Positions 7,242-14,322 of a stretch of 15,934 bases of DNA are shown in pieces. The position numbers and the translations under genes are program-made. The notes below the pieces were generated by a model. That model saw nothing but the letters and a program-made list of their open reading frames with translations, ran no database searches and was not told the DNA's origin. The DNA is taken from assembly GCA_934281515.1 (NCBI GenBank), contig CAKQXG010000033.1, forward strand, positions 1 to 15,934, in the 5' to 3' direction. How positions within the stretch are numbered: position 1 is the stretch's first letter; the number at the start of each line of letters is the position of its first letter. This DNA comes from an uncultured Clostridia bacterium (lineage in GTDB: Bacteria; Bacillota; Clostridia; Christensenellales; CAG-314).

Positions 7242-8351
7242 ATGGAAAAGGACCGAGTTACAGTCGACCAACTTGCCCTGATGCTTATGTTGGTAATTGC
7301 CGGCGGCAAGTTTTTGGCGCTGCCGAGTATCCTTGCGGACGAGGTCGGGCATGACAGTTGGATTGTTATGTGCCTTGTCTTTGCCGTCGACGCCGTGTGT
7401 TTGTGCTTTTTGTTGTGGTCGGTGCGGTTAAACAAGGACGGACTGTCGGTTGACCGCGTGCTGGACCTGTCGCTGGGTAAAGTTATCGGTAAGCTGCTGT
7501 TGGCAATTTTGTTTGTCATCTATATGTCGCGACAAATTGTTCTTATCGGCAGTTGCTACGAAATGTTTGCCGTCACTTTCGACATCAATACCAACTGGCT
7601 GTTTTTTGCGTTGCCCGTGGTTGCCGTCACTACGTTTGCTTTGACGCGCGGTTTTACGGCGATGGCACGAGTCAGTCAGATATTATTCGGACTTGTGACT
7701 ATAAGCGTAGTCGCATTGCTCGTCAACCCGTTGCTAAGCGTGCGTTGGTCGCAACTTTTGCCGTTTGCAGAAGCAGGCTGGGGCAATATGGTGAACTGTG
7801 CCGCTAAAAAAAGTTATTGGTTCAGCGACTACATCTTTATGTACTTTGTTTTGGACAAAGTAAAGGTGCGCAAGCACTTGTACCTGCCAATCATGAGCGT
7901 ATTTATTGTCGGTGCTGTGATAACCGTGGTGATGGACATTGTGTTTGTAACGCTGTACGGCAGTTTTGCGCCGCATTTTCGACTGGCAATGAGCAAAATC
8001 GGTGCGTTTTCGCTAGGAGACGGAGCGAGCGGTCGCTGGGATTGGCTGACATTGTCGTTATGGGTGACATCGGTTTTGCTAAAAATAACGTTGTTTTTCT
8101 ACTGCGCGTACAAAAGTCTGGAAAAGATTTTCGAGTTTCGTCACGACAAAATCAATTGGTTTGCCGTGGGCGCAATCACTTTGTTGTTGATGTTGCCGAT
8201 GTTTGTGTCAACGGATGACTTTACGTCTGTGTTTCTGGCAAATGCCGTCATTCCGTTTGCCGTGGTGCAGTTTGTGCTGCCCGTTGCCTATCCGTTGCTG
8301 ACCAGGATTGCAACTAACAAGGCGGAGCGAGGTGTCTATGAGCGGACTTAG
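7242..8351 (+). CDS. gerB: Spore germination protein, GerB family permease-like subunit
   Basis: A 369-residue polytopic protein of the GerAB/endospore-germination permease family (APC superfamily), of usual length with about ten hydrophobic segments. The N-terminus (VTVDQLALMLMLVIAGGKFLALPS) matches the family's first helix pattern, and a Trp-rich WLTLSLWVTSV segment lies near residues 266-276. By family knowledge this subunit binds the germinant. A strong Shine-Dalgarno AAGGAGAG (7228-7235) overlaps the gerA end, and the ATG comes one base after the gerA stop. The 3' end overlaps gerC by 14 nt. Confidence 0.94.
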   Translation: MEKDRVTVDQLALMLMLVIAGGKFLALPSILADEVGHDSWIVMCLVFAVDAVCLCFLLWSVRLNKDGLSVDRVLDLSLGKVIGKLLLAILFVIYMSRQIVLIGSCYEMFAVTFDINTNWLFFALPVVAVTTFALTRGFTAMARVSQILFGLVTISVVALLVNPLLSVRWSQLLPFAEAGWGNMVNCAAKKSYWFSDYIFMYFVLDKVKVRKHLYLPIMSVFIVGAVITVVMDIVFVTLYGSFAPHFRLAMSKIGAFSLGDGASGRWDWLTLSLWVTSVLLKITLFFYCAYKSLEKIFEFRHDKINWFAVGAITLLLMLPMFVSTDDFTSVFLANAVIPFAVVQFVLPVAYPLLTRIATNKAERGVYERT

Positions 8352-9465
8352 ACGAGTGGCTGTAGTGTTGCTGATCGCCGCGGCGGTGATTGTGTGGGGT
8401 GCGTCGTTTGAAGTGGCTGAAGTACAACGCCGTGCGATAGTGCTGGGACTCGGCATAGATCTTGACGAAAATGACGGCTCGACATACGTGTTGACGGCGG
8501 AAGTGGTCAGCCCCGGCAATGGTGGCGAACAAGTGGGAATATTCAGTAAAACCGTCACGTCAGGCGGCAAGTCGGTGGGCGAAGCTATTGCCGAACTTGG
8601 CGAAAAGACAGGTAAACAACCGTCGTTGGGACAGTGCGGCGTGCTTGTGCTTGGGCGTAGCTTGTTTGCAGGCAAGGATTTTTCCGATGTGCTGGAGTAC
8701 TTTGTCAAGAGCGACAGTTTCAAGGAAAACGCAATTGTGTGTTGCACCGACAATGCCGCCGAGTTGATGAACAAGAGCGAAGCACTGTCGCAAAGCGTGT
8801 CTCTCGCGCTTGCCGAGGCACTTAACGAAAACTCCAAAAAGGTGGCAATTCCTTCAAATACGCTGCTTAAATATGCACGGAGCCAAGCGGAGTTGACAAA
8901 GACAGGCTTTCTCAATCTGGTGCGTTTTGTTCCGTCAGACAACGTTGATCCCGATGCGCCCGACAAGGAAACAGGTTACTTTTTTTACGACCGTATGGCA
9001 ATTTTCCGTGCAAACAAGCTTGTTTGCGAGCTGTCCGACGACGAGATAAACGGTTTTGCCGCATTGACGGAAAGTGTTGTCGGCGACACGGTGACGGTTG
9101 TCGATGACGGCAAAACGTATGCGGTGCGAGTCAATGCCAAAAGCGTGGACTACAAACTGACCGACGGCGTTTGCGAAGTAACGATTTCGTTGCAAGTAAA
9201 GCTTGGGCGCGCCGACAGTTCCGATGTGGGCGGTGTGTTTTCGGCGCAGACCGACAAACAAATATCCGACGAGATGCTGGAAGCTATGCGCAAGGAAATT
9301 GCCGAAAGCGTCGCGCTATTCGTGCGCAGGCAATCGGAAGATGACTTCGATCTGGTGGAGTTGCACGATCTGTTGCGTCGTCGCGACGGCTCGTCGGAAG
9401 AGCTGAACGCCATGCCTACCGCAGATATACCTGTGCAAGTGACAGTAAAAGTGGCGGAAAAATAG
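8338..9465 (+). CDS. gerC: Spore germination protein, Ger(x)C family, without lipobox cysteine
   Basis: A 375-residue protein of usual GerC length. After an N-terminal hydrophobic segment (about 6-21) it shows the family motif region FEVAEVQRRAIVLGLGIDLDEN (24-45), equivalent to the WDRREI...GID block of GerC lipoproteins. GerC normally has a cysteine at the end of the signal sequence that is lipidated. Here the matching stretch is VIVWGASFEV and the first cysteine in the whole protein is Cys100, so lipid modification is not possible; the segment may act as an uncleaved anchor. The C-terminal domain (about 205-370) fits Ger(x)C. The start at 8338 was chosen because GGAG (8324-8327) and GAGG (8329-8332) precede it and the hydrophobic segment follows at once; an upstream in-frame start would add 10 charged residues. 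It overlaps gerB by 14 nt. Confidence 0.92.
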   Translation: MSGLRRVAVVLLIAAAVIVWGASFEVAEVQRRAIVLGLGIDLDENDGSTYVLTAEVVSPGNGGEQVGIFSKTVTSGGKSVGEAIAELGEKTGKQPSLGQCGVLVLGRSLFAGKDFSDVLEYFVKSDSFKENAIVCCTDNAAELMNKSEALSQSVSLALAEALNENSKKVAIPSNTLLKYARSQAELTKTGFLNLVRFVPSDNVDPDAPDKETGYFFYDRMAIFRANKLVCELSDDEINGFAALTESVVGDTVTVVDDGKTYAVRVNAKSVDYKLTDGVCEVTISLQVKLGRADSSDVGGVFSAQTDKQISDEMLEAMRKEIAESVALFVRRQSEDDFDLVELHDLLRRRDGSSEELNAMPTADIPVQVTVKVAEK

Positions 9466-9499
9466 TCTATTTTCAAGCAATTTAAAATTGCTTTAGACT
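9464..9499 (+). terminator. Hairpin at the 3' end of the ger operon (weak terminator candidate)
   Basis: AAGCAATT (9475-9482) pairs with AATTGCTT (9486-9493), and an outer stem AGTCTA/TAGACT (9464-9469 / 9494-9499) encloses it with a 5-nt bulge. The hairpin starts at the gerC stop. The RNA after it (GTTATGTTACAG) is not a U-run, so this is only a candidate terminator or RNA-stability hairpin. Confidence 0.4.
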
Positions 9500-9546
9500 G
9501 TTATGTTACAGTATTGCCCGTGTTGTCATGTACTGTTGACGGTTGG

Positions 9547-9575
9547 TTGCAATATGTGCAAATATGTGATATACT
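9547..9575 (+). promoter_or_regulatory. Vegetative extended -10 promoter for the PIN/NYN-like gene
   Basis: -35 TTGCAA (9547-9552), 17-nt spacer, -10 TATACT (9570-9575) preceded by TGA, giving an extended -10. Transcription would start near 9582, leaving about 49 nt of leader. The proper Shine-Dalgarno for the gene is AAAGGAA at 9617-9623, 7 nt before the ATG. Confidence 0.75.
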
Positions 9576-9630
9576 ATTAAAAAAGGAGCGTCAGTGTCGT
9601 TCGCTCAAAATATACTAAAGGAATTTTACT

Positions 9631-10425
9631 ATGGCTATATATCTTGTTGACTACGAAAATACTCACAACCTGTGTGGCGTATCGCAACTTACCGTCGATG
9701 ATACCGTAGTGGTGTTTTACACGCAAAACTCCGCTTCGCTTTCCTTCGAGGCGCACAAGGAGATTCTTGCGTCCGGGGCAAATATCGACTACAAATATGT
9801 CGATGTCGGCGGCAAGAATGCGCTGGACTTCCAATTGAGCAGTTATCTCGGTTATCTTGTCGGTAACCCCGATACCGCCGACAAACAGTTGTTTATCGTG
9901 TCCAAGGATCGCGGATTTTTCGTCGTGTCCAAGTTTTGGGAACGCGAAAAGCATTTGAAAGTTGCCGTGGTGCAGTCGCTTAACGAGCAAATCAAACGCA
10001 AATCCGTTGCCGAAGCTGCCGCTGCAACCGTAACTACCGTTGCCGAAGTAGTCGGCGCAGAAACATCGGCATGTGACAATTGCGCCGACACGACGGCTTG
10101 TGACGGTTGCCCCGAAGTCCCCGTAGTAAACAATCAAGCGGAGCAAGTGCCAAACGAAAAGCAACCCGTAGAAGAAGTGGCATGCGTTGTTTCCGAAACC
10201 GACGTTTCAACAGAAACTTCCGTGCGCTACGTTGAAGGTTCTGTAGAACAGGCGCTTACCGACAGCGGCATAGCCGTGACGGAGCACGAAATCGACGAGA
10301 TTGCCAAGCTGGTGGGTAAGTACAAATCGATGCAGACCATCAACAATCACATCAACAAACTTTTGAAAGACAGTGCCAAGTCCGGCGCACTTCTGAAAGT
10401 AGTAAAACCGTTTGTGAAAAAATAG
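9631..10425 (+). CDS. PIN/NYN-like domain protein (putative ribonuclease)
   Basis: A 264-residue cytoplasmic protein. Residues 1-120 look like the NYN/PIN-like nuclease fold: strand plus acidic motif YLVDYEN (4-10, Asp7 and Glu9), NALDFQLSSYLGYL (63-76, Asp66), and FIVSKDRGF (88-96, Asp93). These acidic residues would coordinate Mg2+ or Mn2+ for RNA cleavage. Residues about 121-195 are a low-complexity Ala/Val/Glu linker containing two CxxC pairs (Cys148/Cys151 and Cys157/Cys160). Residues 199-264 are a compact helical, Lys-rich C-terminal domain with YKSMQTINNHINKLLKD (231-247). Related uncharacterised PIN-domain proteins with the same ends are, from memory, common in Clostridia. The gene stands alone with its own promoter and terminator. 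Its RNA target is unknown, and no antitoxin-like gene lies beside it. Confidence 0.8.
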   Translation: MAIYLVDYENTHNLCGVSQLTVDDTVVVFYTQNSASLSFEAHKEILASGANIDYKYVDVGGKNALDFQLSSYLGYLVGNPDTADKQLFIVSKDRGFFVVSKFWEREKHLKVAVVQSLNEQIKRKSVAEAAAATVTTVAEVVGAETSACDNCADTTACDGCPEVPVVNNQAEQVPNEKQPVEEVACVVSETDVSTETSVRYVEGSVEQALTDSGIAVTEHEIDEIAKLVGKYKSMQTINNHINKLLKDSAKSGALLKVVKPFVKK

Positions 10426-10451
10426 ATTTTTGTGATAATTCGGATATGGAG

Positions 10452-10488
10452 AAGGGGAAACTTTTAAGCGAAGTTTCCCCTTTTTTTT
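10452..10488 (+). terminator. Rho-independent terminator after the PIN/NYN-like gene
   Basis: A perfect 12-bp stem AAGGGGAAACTT (10452-10463) with AAGTTTCCCCTT (10471-10482), 7-nt loop, then an unbroken T run to 10488. It is one of three related GGGGAAAC-type palindromes in the window. Confidence 0.92.
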
Positions 10489-10564
10489 CTTGCCACAATC
10501 CTTTTAAAACTTGAATAGAGTGGACGTTTCTGTGTAGTAATTCGGACTGCGTACTTATCGTACC

Positions 10565-10587
10565 GTGAATAAAGACATAATGATGTC
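10565..10587 (-). terminator. Weak minus-strand hairpin after the lysR-type gene
   Basis: On the minus strand GACAT, loop CATT, ATGTC (plus positions 10587-10574) is followed by TTTATT. The stem is only 5 bp, so termination would be poor. It is the only candidate between the regulator stop (10625) and the terminator of the opposing gene at 10488. Confidence 0.3.
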
Positions 10588-10624
10588 GCATGGTGAAGTT
10601 ACAACTTTGGCAGGTGTAGTATTG

Positions 10625-11527
10625 CTACCTTCTTGCAACCATTTCGTTGTAGTTTTTGGCAATACGGTCTACAATCTCCGTGTGAGTGAATGTCTTGTGG
10701 TACACAATCGTCGTTTCTCGTATCATGCTCAGGTTTTCTATCGGCAGGGCGCACAGCGTGCCCTTTTGCAGTTCGTTGATGCAACTGTACCGCGCCAACA
10801 CGCTTACGCCGAAATCCTTTTTTACAAGGTCGCGTATGGTGGCAATGCTGTCGACTTCCACAGTCACGTCGAAGTTGTCTATGCTTTCGCCGATGCCGTC
10901 CAATGCCGTCTCGAACTTGGCGCGCGTGGACGATCCCGGCAGACGCAGTATCAGGTGCTCACGTTTCAGTTCGGCAAGCGTGATGGACGCCTTGTGTGCA
11001 AGGTGGCTTTGCGCCGACACTATGCACATCAGACTGTCCGTGTTTACCACTACGAAGTTGAATGACGGATTGGTCGGTTTACCTTCGATTATCGCCATGT
11101 CAATTTCAAAATTTTCCAACATATCATAAAGATTTTTTATGTTGTCAGTTATAAACGTTATCTGAAGATTGTCGTCCTCTATGGCAATTTTACTCAATAC
11201 TTCGGTTACGAAACCGCTCTCCTGTGTGTGCGTAATGCCTATTCGTATGCGATCCATATTGTTTTGAGCGTTCTTTACTTTGACGCGCATTTTTTCGCAC
11301 AATGCCTTCATGCGTTTGGCGTACAACAGGACGATTTCTCCTTCCTTGGACAAAATAAGCTCACCTTTTTTGCGTAGAAAAAGCGTTGCGGCAAGTTCGT
11401 CCTCCAATCTTTTTATGTGTTGGCTCACTGCCGGTTGCGTCAAACCAAGCAACTCGCCGGTTTTTGTAAAGCTTTTTGTTTCGCATACTGTAACAAACGT
11501 TTCAAGTTTTACGTCGATCATAGACAT
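10625..11527 (-). CDS. LysR-family transcriptional regulator
   Basis: A 300-residue protein of normal LTTR length. The N-terminal winged helix-turn-helix is at about 5-63, with the signature ELLGLTQPAVSQHIKRLEDEL (25-45). A linker helix follows (64-90), then a periplasmic-binding-protein-like effector domain (about 93-295) containing the typical VDSIATIRDLVKKDFGVSVL block at 225-244. The start at 11527 has AAGAGG (11542-11537) nine bases upstream on the minus strand; a second ATG two codons later is possible. The gene is divergent from the antiporter with 253 nt between the start codons, the usual LTTR arrangement, so it may control the antiporter and mgtC-like genes. The effector is unknown. 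Confidence 0.95.
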   Translation of the reverse strand: MSMIDVKLETFVTVCETKSFTKTGELLGLTQPAVSQHIKRLEDELAATLFLRKKGELILSKEGEIVLLYAKRMKALCEKMRVKVKNAQNNMDRIRIGITHTQESGFVTEVLSKIAIEDDNLQITFITDNIKNLYDMLENFEIDMAIIEGKPTNPSFNFVVVNTDSLMCIVSAQSHLAHKASITLAELKREHLILRLPGSSTRAKFETALDGIGESIDNFDVTVEVDSIATIRDLVKKDFGVSVLARYSCINELQKGTLCALPIENLSMIRETTIVYHKTFTHTEIVDRIAKNYNEMVARR

Positions 11528-11549
11528 CGTATATTACCTCTTATTTTGC

Positions 11550-11580
11550 AAATTTATGATGTGATAAAATAACATAATTT
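11550..11580. promoter_or_regulatory. Imperfect dyad in the divergent lysR/antiporter promoter region (candidate operator)
   Basis: AAATTTATG (11550-11558) faces CATAATTT (11573-11580). Nested inside is ATGT (11559-11562) with ACAT (11572-11575). The dyad lies directly upstream of the antiporter -35 box and 22 nt upstream of the regulator start. Placement suits a LysR-type regulator, but the spacing is not the textbook T-N11-A. Confidence 0.35.
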
Positions 11581-11607
11581 GACTTTATGACCCAAATAGT
11601 ATATCAT
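11579..11607 (+). promoter_or_regulatory. Vegetative promoter for the antiporter operon
   Basis: -35 TTGACT (11579-11584), 17-nt spacer, -10 TATCAT (11602-11607). RNA would start near 11614, giving a leader of about 167 nt before the preferred ATG at 11781. Confidence 0.6.
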
Positions 11608-11613
11608 ATAGCA

Positions 11614-11780
11614 AATAAAATTTCAAGGGGTTTCTCGTTATTCACGGCGCATGTCGGTGAATTTTTTTTACGCCCTTGGTCGTCGCCGACACATTTGTTC
11701 GGTTGGCGGTCGGCTACGGGCATAGTGTCGGCAATAAGTTGCCGACTGCCGTCATGGCGTGCGCGAGAACAGTGGTAAAA
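11614..11780 (+). other. Long, GC-rich, foldable 5' leader of the antiporter gene
   Basis: This leader is clearly richer in G+C than the flanking promoter DNA. It contains a perfect stem GTCGGCAA/TTGCCGAC (11727-11734 / 11739-11746, loop TAAG). A competing upstream arm GGTCGGC lies near 11709-11715, and a distal pairing TGTCGG/CCGACA (about 11652-11657 / 11686-11691) is possible. No known riboswitch class could be assigned by eye. It could be a regulatory RNA, a fragment of a dispersed intergenic repeat, or part of an N-terminal extension read from a TTG at 11676. Confidence 0.45.
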
Positions 11781-13238
11781 ATGCTTCTTCAAAACTTTCC
11801 TGACGTTGCGCAGGTAATCATTTCCGTTGCGGTGATGTTGCTGTCGGGCTTTTTGCTGACAAGGCTTACAAAGCTGTTAAAACTGCCCAATGTCACGGCG
11901 TATATAATTGCAGGTATATTGTTGGGTCCGTATTGCTTTAAAGTGGTACCCGACCGCGTTGTGCAAGGCATGAGCTTTCTTGCCGACATTGCGTTGGCGT
12001 TTATCGCGTTTGGTACCGGCGAATTTTTTCGCCTGTCCACGCTTAGACGGAACGGTGCAAAAAACATCGTAATTACGTTGTTCGAGTCGCTGATTGCTTC
12101 GCTTGTCGTGTTTGTTGTGCTGTATTTTATCATGCGGTTGCCGTTGGAGTTCAGCCTTGTACTCGGTGCTCTTGCCGCTGCTACCGCGCCTGCGTCGACG
12201 TTGATGACGATACGCCAAACAGGTGCCAAAGGCGACTTTGTAGACACATTGTTGCAAGTGGTCGCGCTTGACGACGTGGTTGGATTGGTGGCGTTCAGCG
12301 CGGCAATAAGCGTTGCAATGGCAATTGTTGCCGGCAGCGTGACGGTCGGCGGTGTGGTGCTGCCGATTGTGTACAACATTGCTTGTCTTGTGCTTGGCGG
12401 CGTACTCGGATGGGTGCTTAAACTGCTCATCTGTAAACCCACGCGTACGGGTGATAACCGCTTGATTATTGCCCTTGCCGTAATGCTCGGTTTCTGCGGT
12501 GTGTGTGCGTTTCTGGACGTATCGCCGCTACTGGGATGCATGGCAATGGGTACGGTGTACATGAACGTATCTGACGACGACAGACTGTTTAAACAACTCA
12601 ATTACTTTTCGCCCCCGATACTGTTGCTGTTTTTCGTACGGTCGGGTATCAATTTTGACCTGGGCGCATTGGTAAACGTCGCCGATTCGGTGGCAGGCGT
12701 GCCGCTGTTGGTGGTAGGCGTTGTGTACTTCTTTGTGCGTATACTCGGTAAGTACGGCGGCGGATATCTTGGGTGCGTTGTGACAAAAAAAGACAAACGC
12801 GTGCGTAACTATCTCGGTCTTGCGCTTATTCCTCAAGCAGGCGTGGCGATAGGTTTGGCAACGCTTGCTTCGCGAACACTGGGCGGCACAATCGGCAGCA
12901 GTCTCGAAACAATCATACTTGCCTCAAGCGTGTTGTACGAACTTATCGGTCCTGCTTGCGCCAAACTCGCTTTGTACCTGTCGGGCAGTTACAGTGACAA
13001 CACTGACAGACTTGTCTCCGACAACACAACTGAAACGGCGACGGAAACGGCAAGTGCGGAAAACGCACCGACTACAAGCACCAAGGCTCGTAGTCAGGCG
13101 GAAGTTGACAAATTGATTGACAAAATAAGAGTGATACGTGCGGAAATACCCGTTCCCAAGGAAGCGGACGACGAGCGCGCATTTGATGAGGCGGCGGAAG
13201 AATACTACGCCGTAACACGTCGCAGACAGCACAAATAA
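11781..13238 (+). CDS. CPA-type (NhaP/KefB-like) cation:proton antiporter
   Basis: A 485-residue protein from the chosen start. About 12 hydrophobic segments fill residues 1-400 of the Na+/H+ exchanger fold. Family hallmarks are LPNVTAYIIAGILLGP (35-50), ATAPASTLMTIRQTGAKG (134-151) and the paired aspartates in VALDDVVG (161-168, Asp164/Asp165), which by family knowledge carry protons and Na+ or K+. The tail (402-485) is cytosolic, Thr/Glu/Ala-rich and then charged; there is no TrkA/RCK domain. Start choice: ATG 11781 gives the usual antiporter N-terminus. ATG 11754 and TTG 11676 are in frame but add residues with no family match, and none has a good Shine-Dalgarno. It is divergent from the LysR-type gene and followed after 55 nt by an MgtC-like gene, suggesting an ion or pH homeostasis unit. 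Confidence 0.9.
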   Translation: MLLQNFPDVAQVIISVAVMLLSGFLLTRLTKLLKLPNVTAYIIAGILLGPYCFKVVPDRVVQGMSFLADIALAFIAFGTGEFFRLSTLRRNGAKNIVITLFESLIASLVVFVVLYFIMRLPLEFSLVLGALAAATAPASTLMTIRQTGAKGDFVDTLLQVVALDDVVGLVAFSAAISVAMAIVAGSVTVGGVVLPIVYNIACLVLGGVLGWVLKLLICKPTRTGDNRLIIALAVMLGFCGVCAFLDVSPLLGCMAMGTVYMNVSDDDRLFKQLNYFSPPILLLFFVRSGINFDLGALVNVADSVAGVPLLVVGVVYFFVRILGKYGGGYLGCVVTKKDKRVRNYLGLALIPQAGVAIGLATLASRTLGGTIGSSLETIILASSVLYELIGPACAKLALYLSGSYSDNTDRLVSDNTTETATETASAENAPTTSTKARSQAEVDKLIDKIRVIRAEIPVPKEADDERAFDEAAEEYYAVTRRRQHK

Positions 13239-13293
13239 CGACATTTAAAACCATTAAGCGGTGCAAAATAATAATTATCAAGGAGATATAGAT

Positions 13294-14001
13294 ATGAACT
13301 ACACAGACCCTATTGCAAAACTGTTGGGGGATTGGGCTGTACAGGTTACCGTTCCGTCGATACTGTTGCGCCTTGCTCTTGCAATGATTTTTGCCTGTCT
13401 TGTCGGTGGCGAGCGTTCCAGCAAAGGGCATACCGCAGGGTTAAAAACATTTATTCTGTTTTCGCTGACGACCACGGTATGTATGATAGTGGACATGTGC
13501 CACAGCGGCGTGCCGTATTGCAGTATGGCGGCGATTATCGGCGGAGCAATGCTCAGCGGTAACTCGATTTTGTTTGGCGCAAAAAATCAAATCAAGGGAC
13601 TTACCACGTCGGCATGGCTGTGGACGTGCGGTATATTCGGGCTTGTTGCAGGCTCGGGCATGTACACCGTAGCGTTGATATTAGTGGCGGTGTACGCCGT
13701 AATATTGTGGTGTTTCCCCGTGGTGGAAAAACACCTTAAGCAACGTAGTCGTCACTTTGAGATACATCTTGAGTTGCTTAACCGTAGCGACTTGCAAACG
13801 TTTCTTACGACGGTGCGTAAGCTCGGTATGCGCGTGGACGATGTAGAAATGAACTCGGCGTTTATCAATTCGGGATTGTTCGTCTACTCCTTGCGCCTGA
13901 CGATAGAAAGTGCCGAGCTGAAAAAATACAAAACCCACGACGAATTGATAGAAGCGTTACGAAGCATCGAATACATACATTTTATCGAAGAAAATAAATA
14001 A
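13294..14001 (+). CDS. MgtC/SapB-family membrane protein
   Basis: A 235-residue protein. The N-terminal membrane domain (about 20-142, four to five helices) matches MgtC/SapB: RLALAMIFACLVGGERSSKG at 26-45, HTAGLKT at 46-52 and GLTTSAWLW at 102-110. The usual GIGFLGAG block is diverged to IIGGAMLSGNSILF (81-94). The C-terminal about 85 residues form a soluble alpha/beta domain of ACT-like character (inference). MgtC proteins limit F-type ATPase and help cells under low Mg2+ or acid; other SapB members have unclear roles. The start at 13294 is fixed by the strong Shine-Dalgarno AAGGAGAT (13280-13287) 6 nt upstream; an in-frame GTG at 13261 lies before that site. It lies 55 nt after the antiporter with no terminator between, so co-transcription is likely. 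Confidence 0.88.
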   Translation: MNYTDPIAKLLGDWAVQVTVPSILLRLALAMIFACLVGGERSSKGHTAGLKTFILFSLTTTVCMIVDMCHSGVPYCSMAAIIGGAMLSGNSILFGAKNQIKGLTTSAWLWTCGIFGLVAGSGMYTVALILVAVYAVILWCFPVVEKHLKQRSRHFEIHLELLNRSDLQTFLTTVRKLGMRVDDVEMNSAFINSGLFVYSLRLTIESAELKKYKTHDELIEALRSIEYIHFIEENK

Positions 14002-14009
14002 CAAGTTGG

Positions 14010-14041
14010 GGAGAAAACTTTTCGTTGAAAAGCGTTTCTCC
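14010..14041 (+). repeat. Palindromic hairpin after the mgtC-like gene (possible terminator)
   Basis: GGAGAAAACTTTTC (14010-14023) pairs with GAAAAGCGTTTCTCC (14027-14041) with a small internal loop and a 3-nt apex loop. It begins 8 nt after the stop codon. The downstream sequence (TCAAAACCATTTTC) is only weakly U-rich. It resembles the palindromes at 10452 and 14247. Confidence 0.6.
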
Positions 14042-14167
14042 TCAAAACCATTTTCCCAACGTTTTGGGTAAAGTATTGCAAGGGGCAATGAATTGCTTAT
14101 GCGAAGACGGACGAATTGTCGTTGAATTGCTAAAAAATAACAGATGGATTTATCGATATTCGTAAGT

Positions 14168-14207
14168 AAAAACGCATACGTGTCGTTTTTTCTCGACAAG
14201 TGTGCGT
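14168..14207 (-). terminator. Rho-independent terminator for the minus-strand permease gene
   Basis: On the minus strand, ACGCACACTTGTCG (14207-14194) pairs with CGACACGTATGCGT (14185-14172) with one wobble and one mismatch and an 8-nt loop. It is followed by a run of T (complement of A 14168-14172). It lies about 115 nt beyond the permease stop codon. Confidence 0.65.
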
Positions 14208-14246
14208 CTTTGTGCGTAATACTTAGAGTTTTTGAAGGGTTAGGGG

Positions 14247-14292
14247 TATGGGGAAAGGGAAACTTTTTTCAAAAAGTTCCCCTTTCCCCATA
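14247..14292. repeat. 46-nt near-perfect palindrome between convergent genes
   Basis: A 22-bp stem: TATGGGGAAAGGGAAACTTT and following T residues (from 14247) pairs with the A-run and GTTCCCCTTTCCCCATA ending at 14292. There is one A/C mismatch and a 2-nt apex. No U-run follows on either strand, so it could be a bidirectional barrier, an RNA-stability element or a dispersed palindromic repeat. The core GGGAAACTT is shared with the 10452 terminator. Confidence 0.75.
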
Positions 14293-14322
14293 TTACAAAC
14301 TATAAATATCTAATTTTCTAAT

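Larger units (their letters stand above)
14002..14322. other. Gene-free, hairpin-rich region between convergent genes
   Basis: 321 nt without a credible gene separate the MgtC-like gene from the minus-strand permease. It holds three strong hairpins (14010-14041, 14172-14207, 14247-14292) and a small one around CCCAACGTTTTGGG (near 14055-14068). Short open frames here have no start signals or recognisable content. Confidence 0.75.

Noticed and set aside
9594..9650. GTG-initiated 18-codon leader ORF with an upstream AAGGAG before the PIN/NYN-like gene
   Set aside because: It would overlap the real start out of frame and has no attenuator hairpin or repeated regulatory codons; too little support.
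10565..11065. A plus-strand frame opposite the LysR-type gene
   Set aside because: The minus strand encodes a clear LysR protein; this frame has no recognisable content.
13280..13296. Ribosome binding site region almost identical to the phage T7 gene 10 type used in expression vectors
   Set aside because: The surrounding sequence is native coding DNA; a consensus Shine-Dalgarno with an A/T spacer easily gives this match by chance, so vector contamination is not supported.
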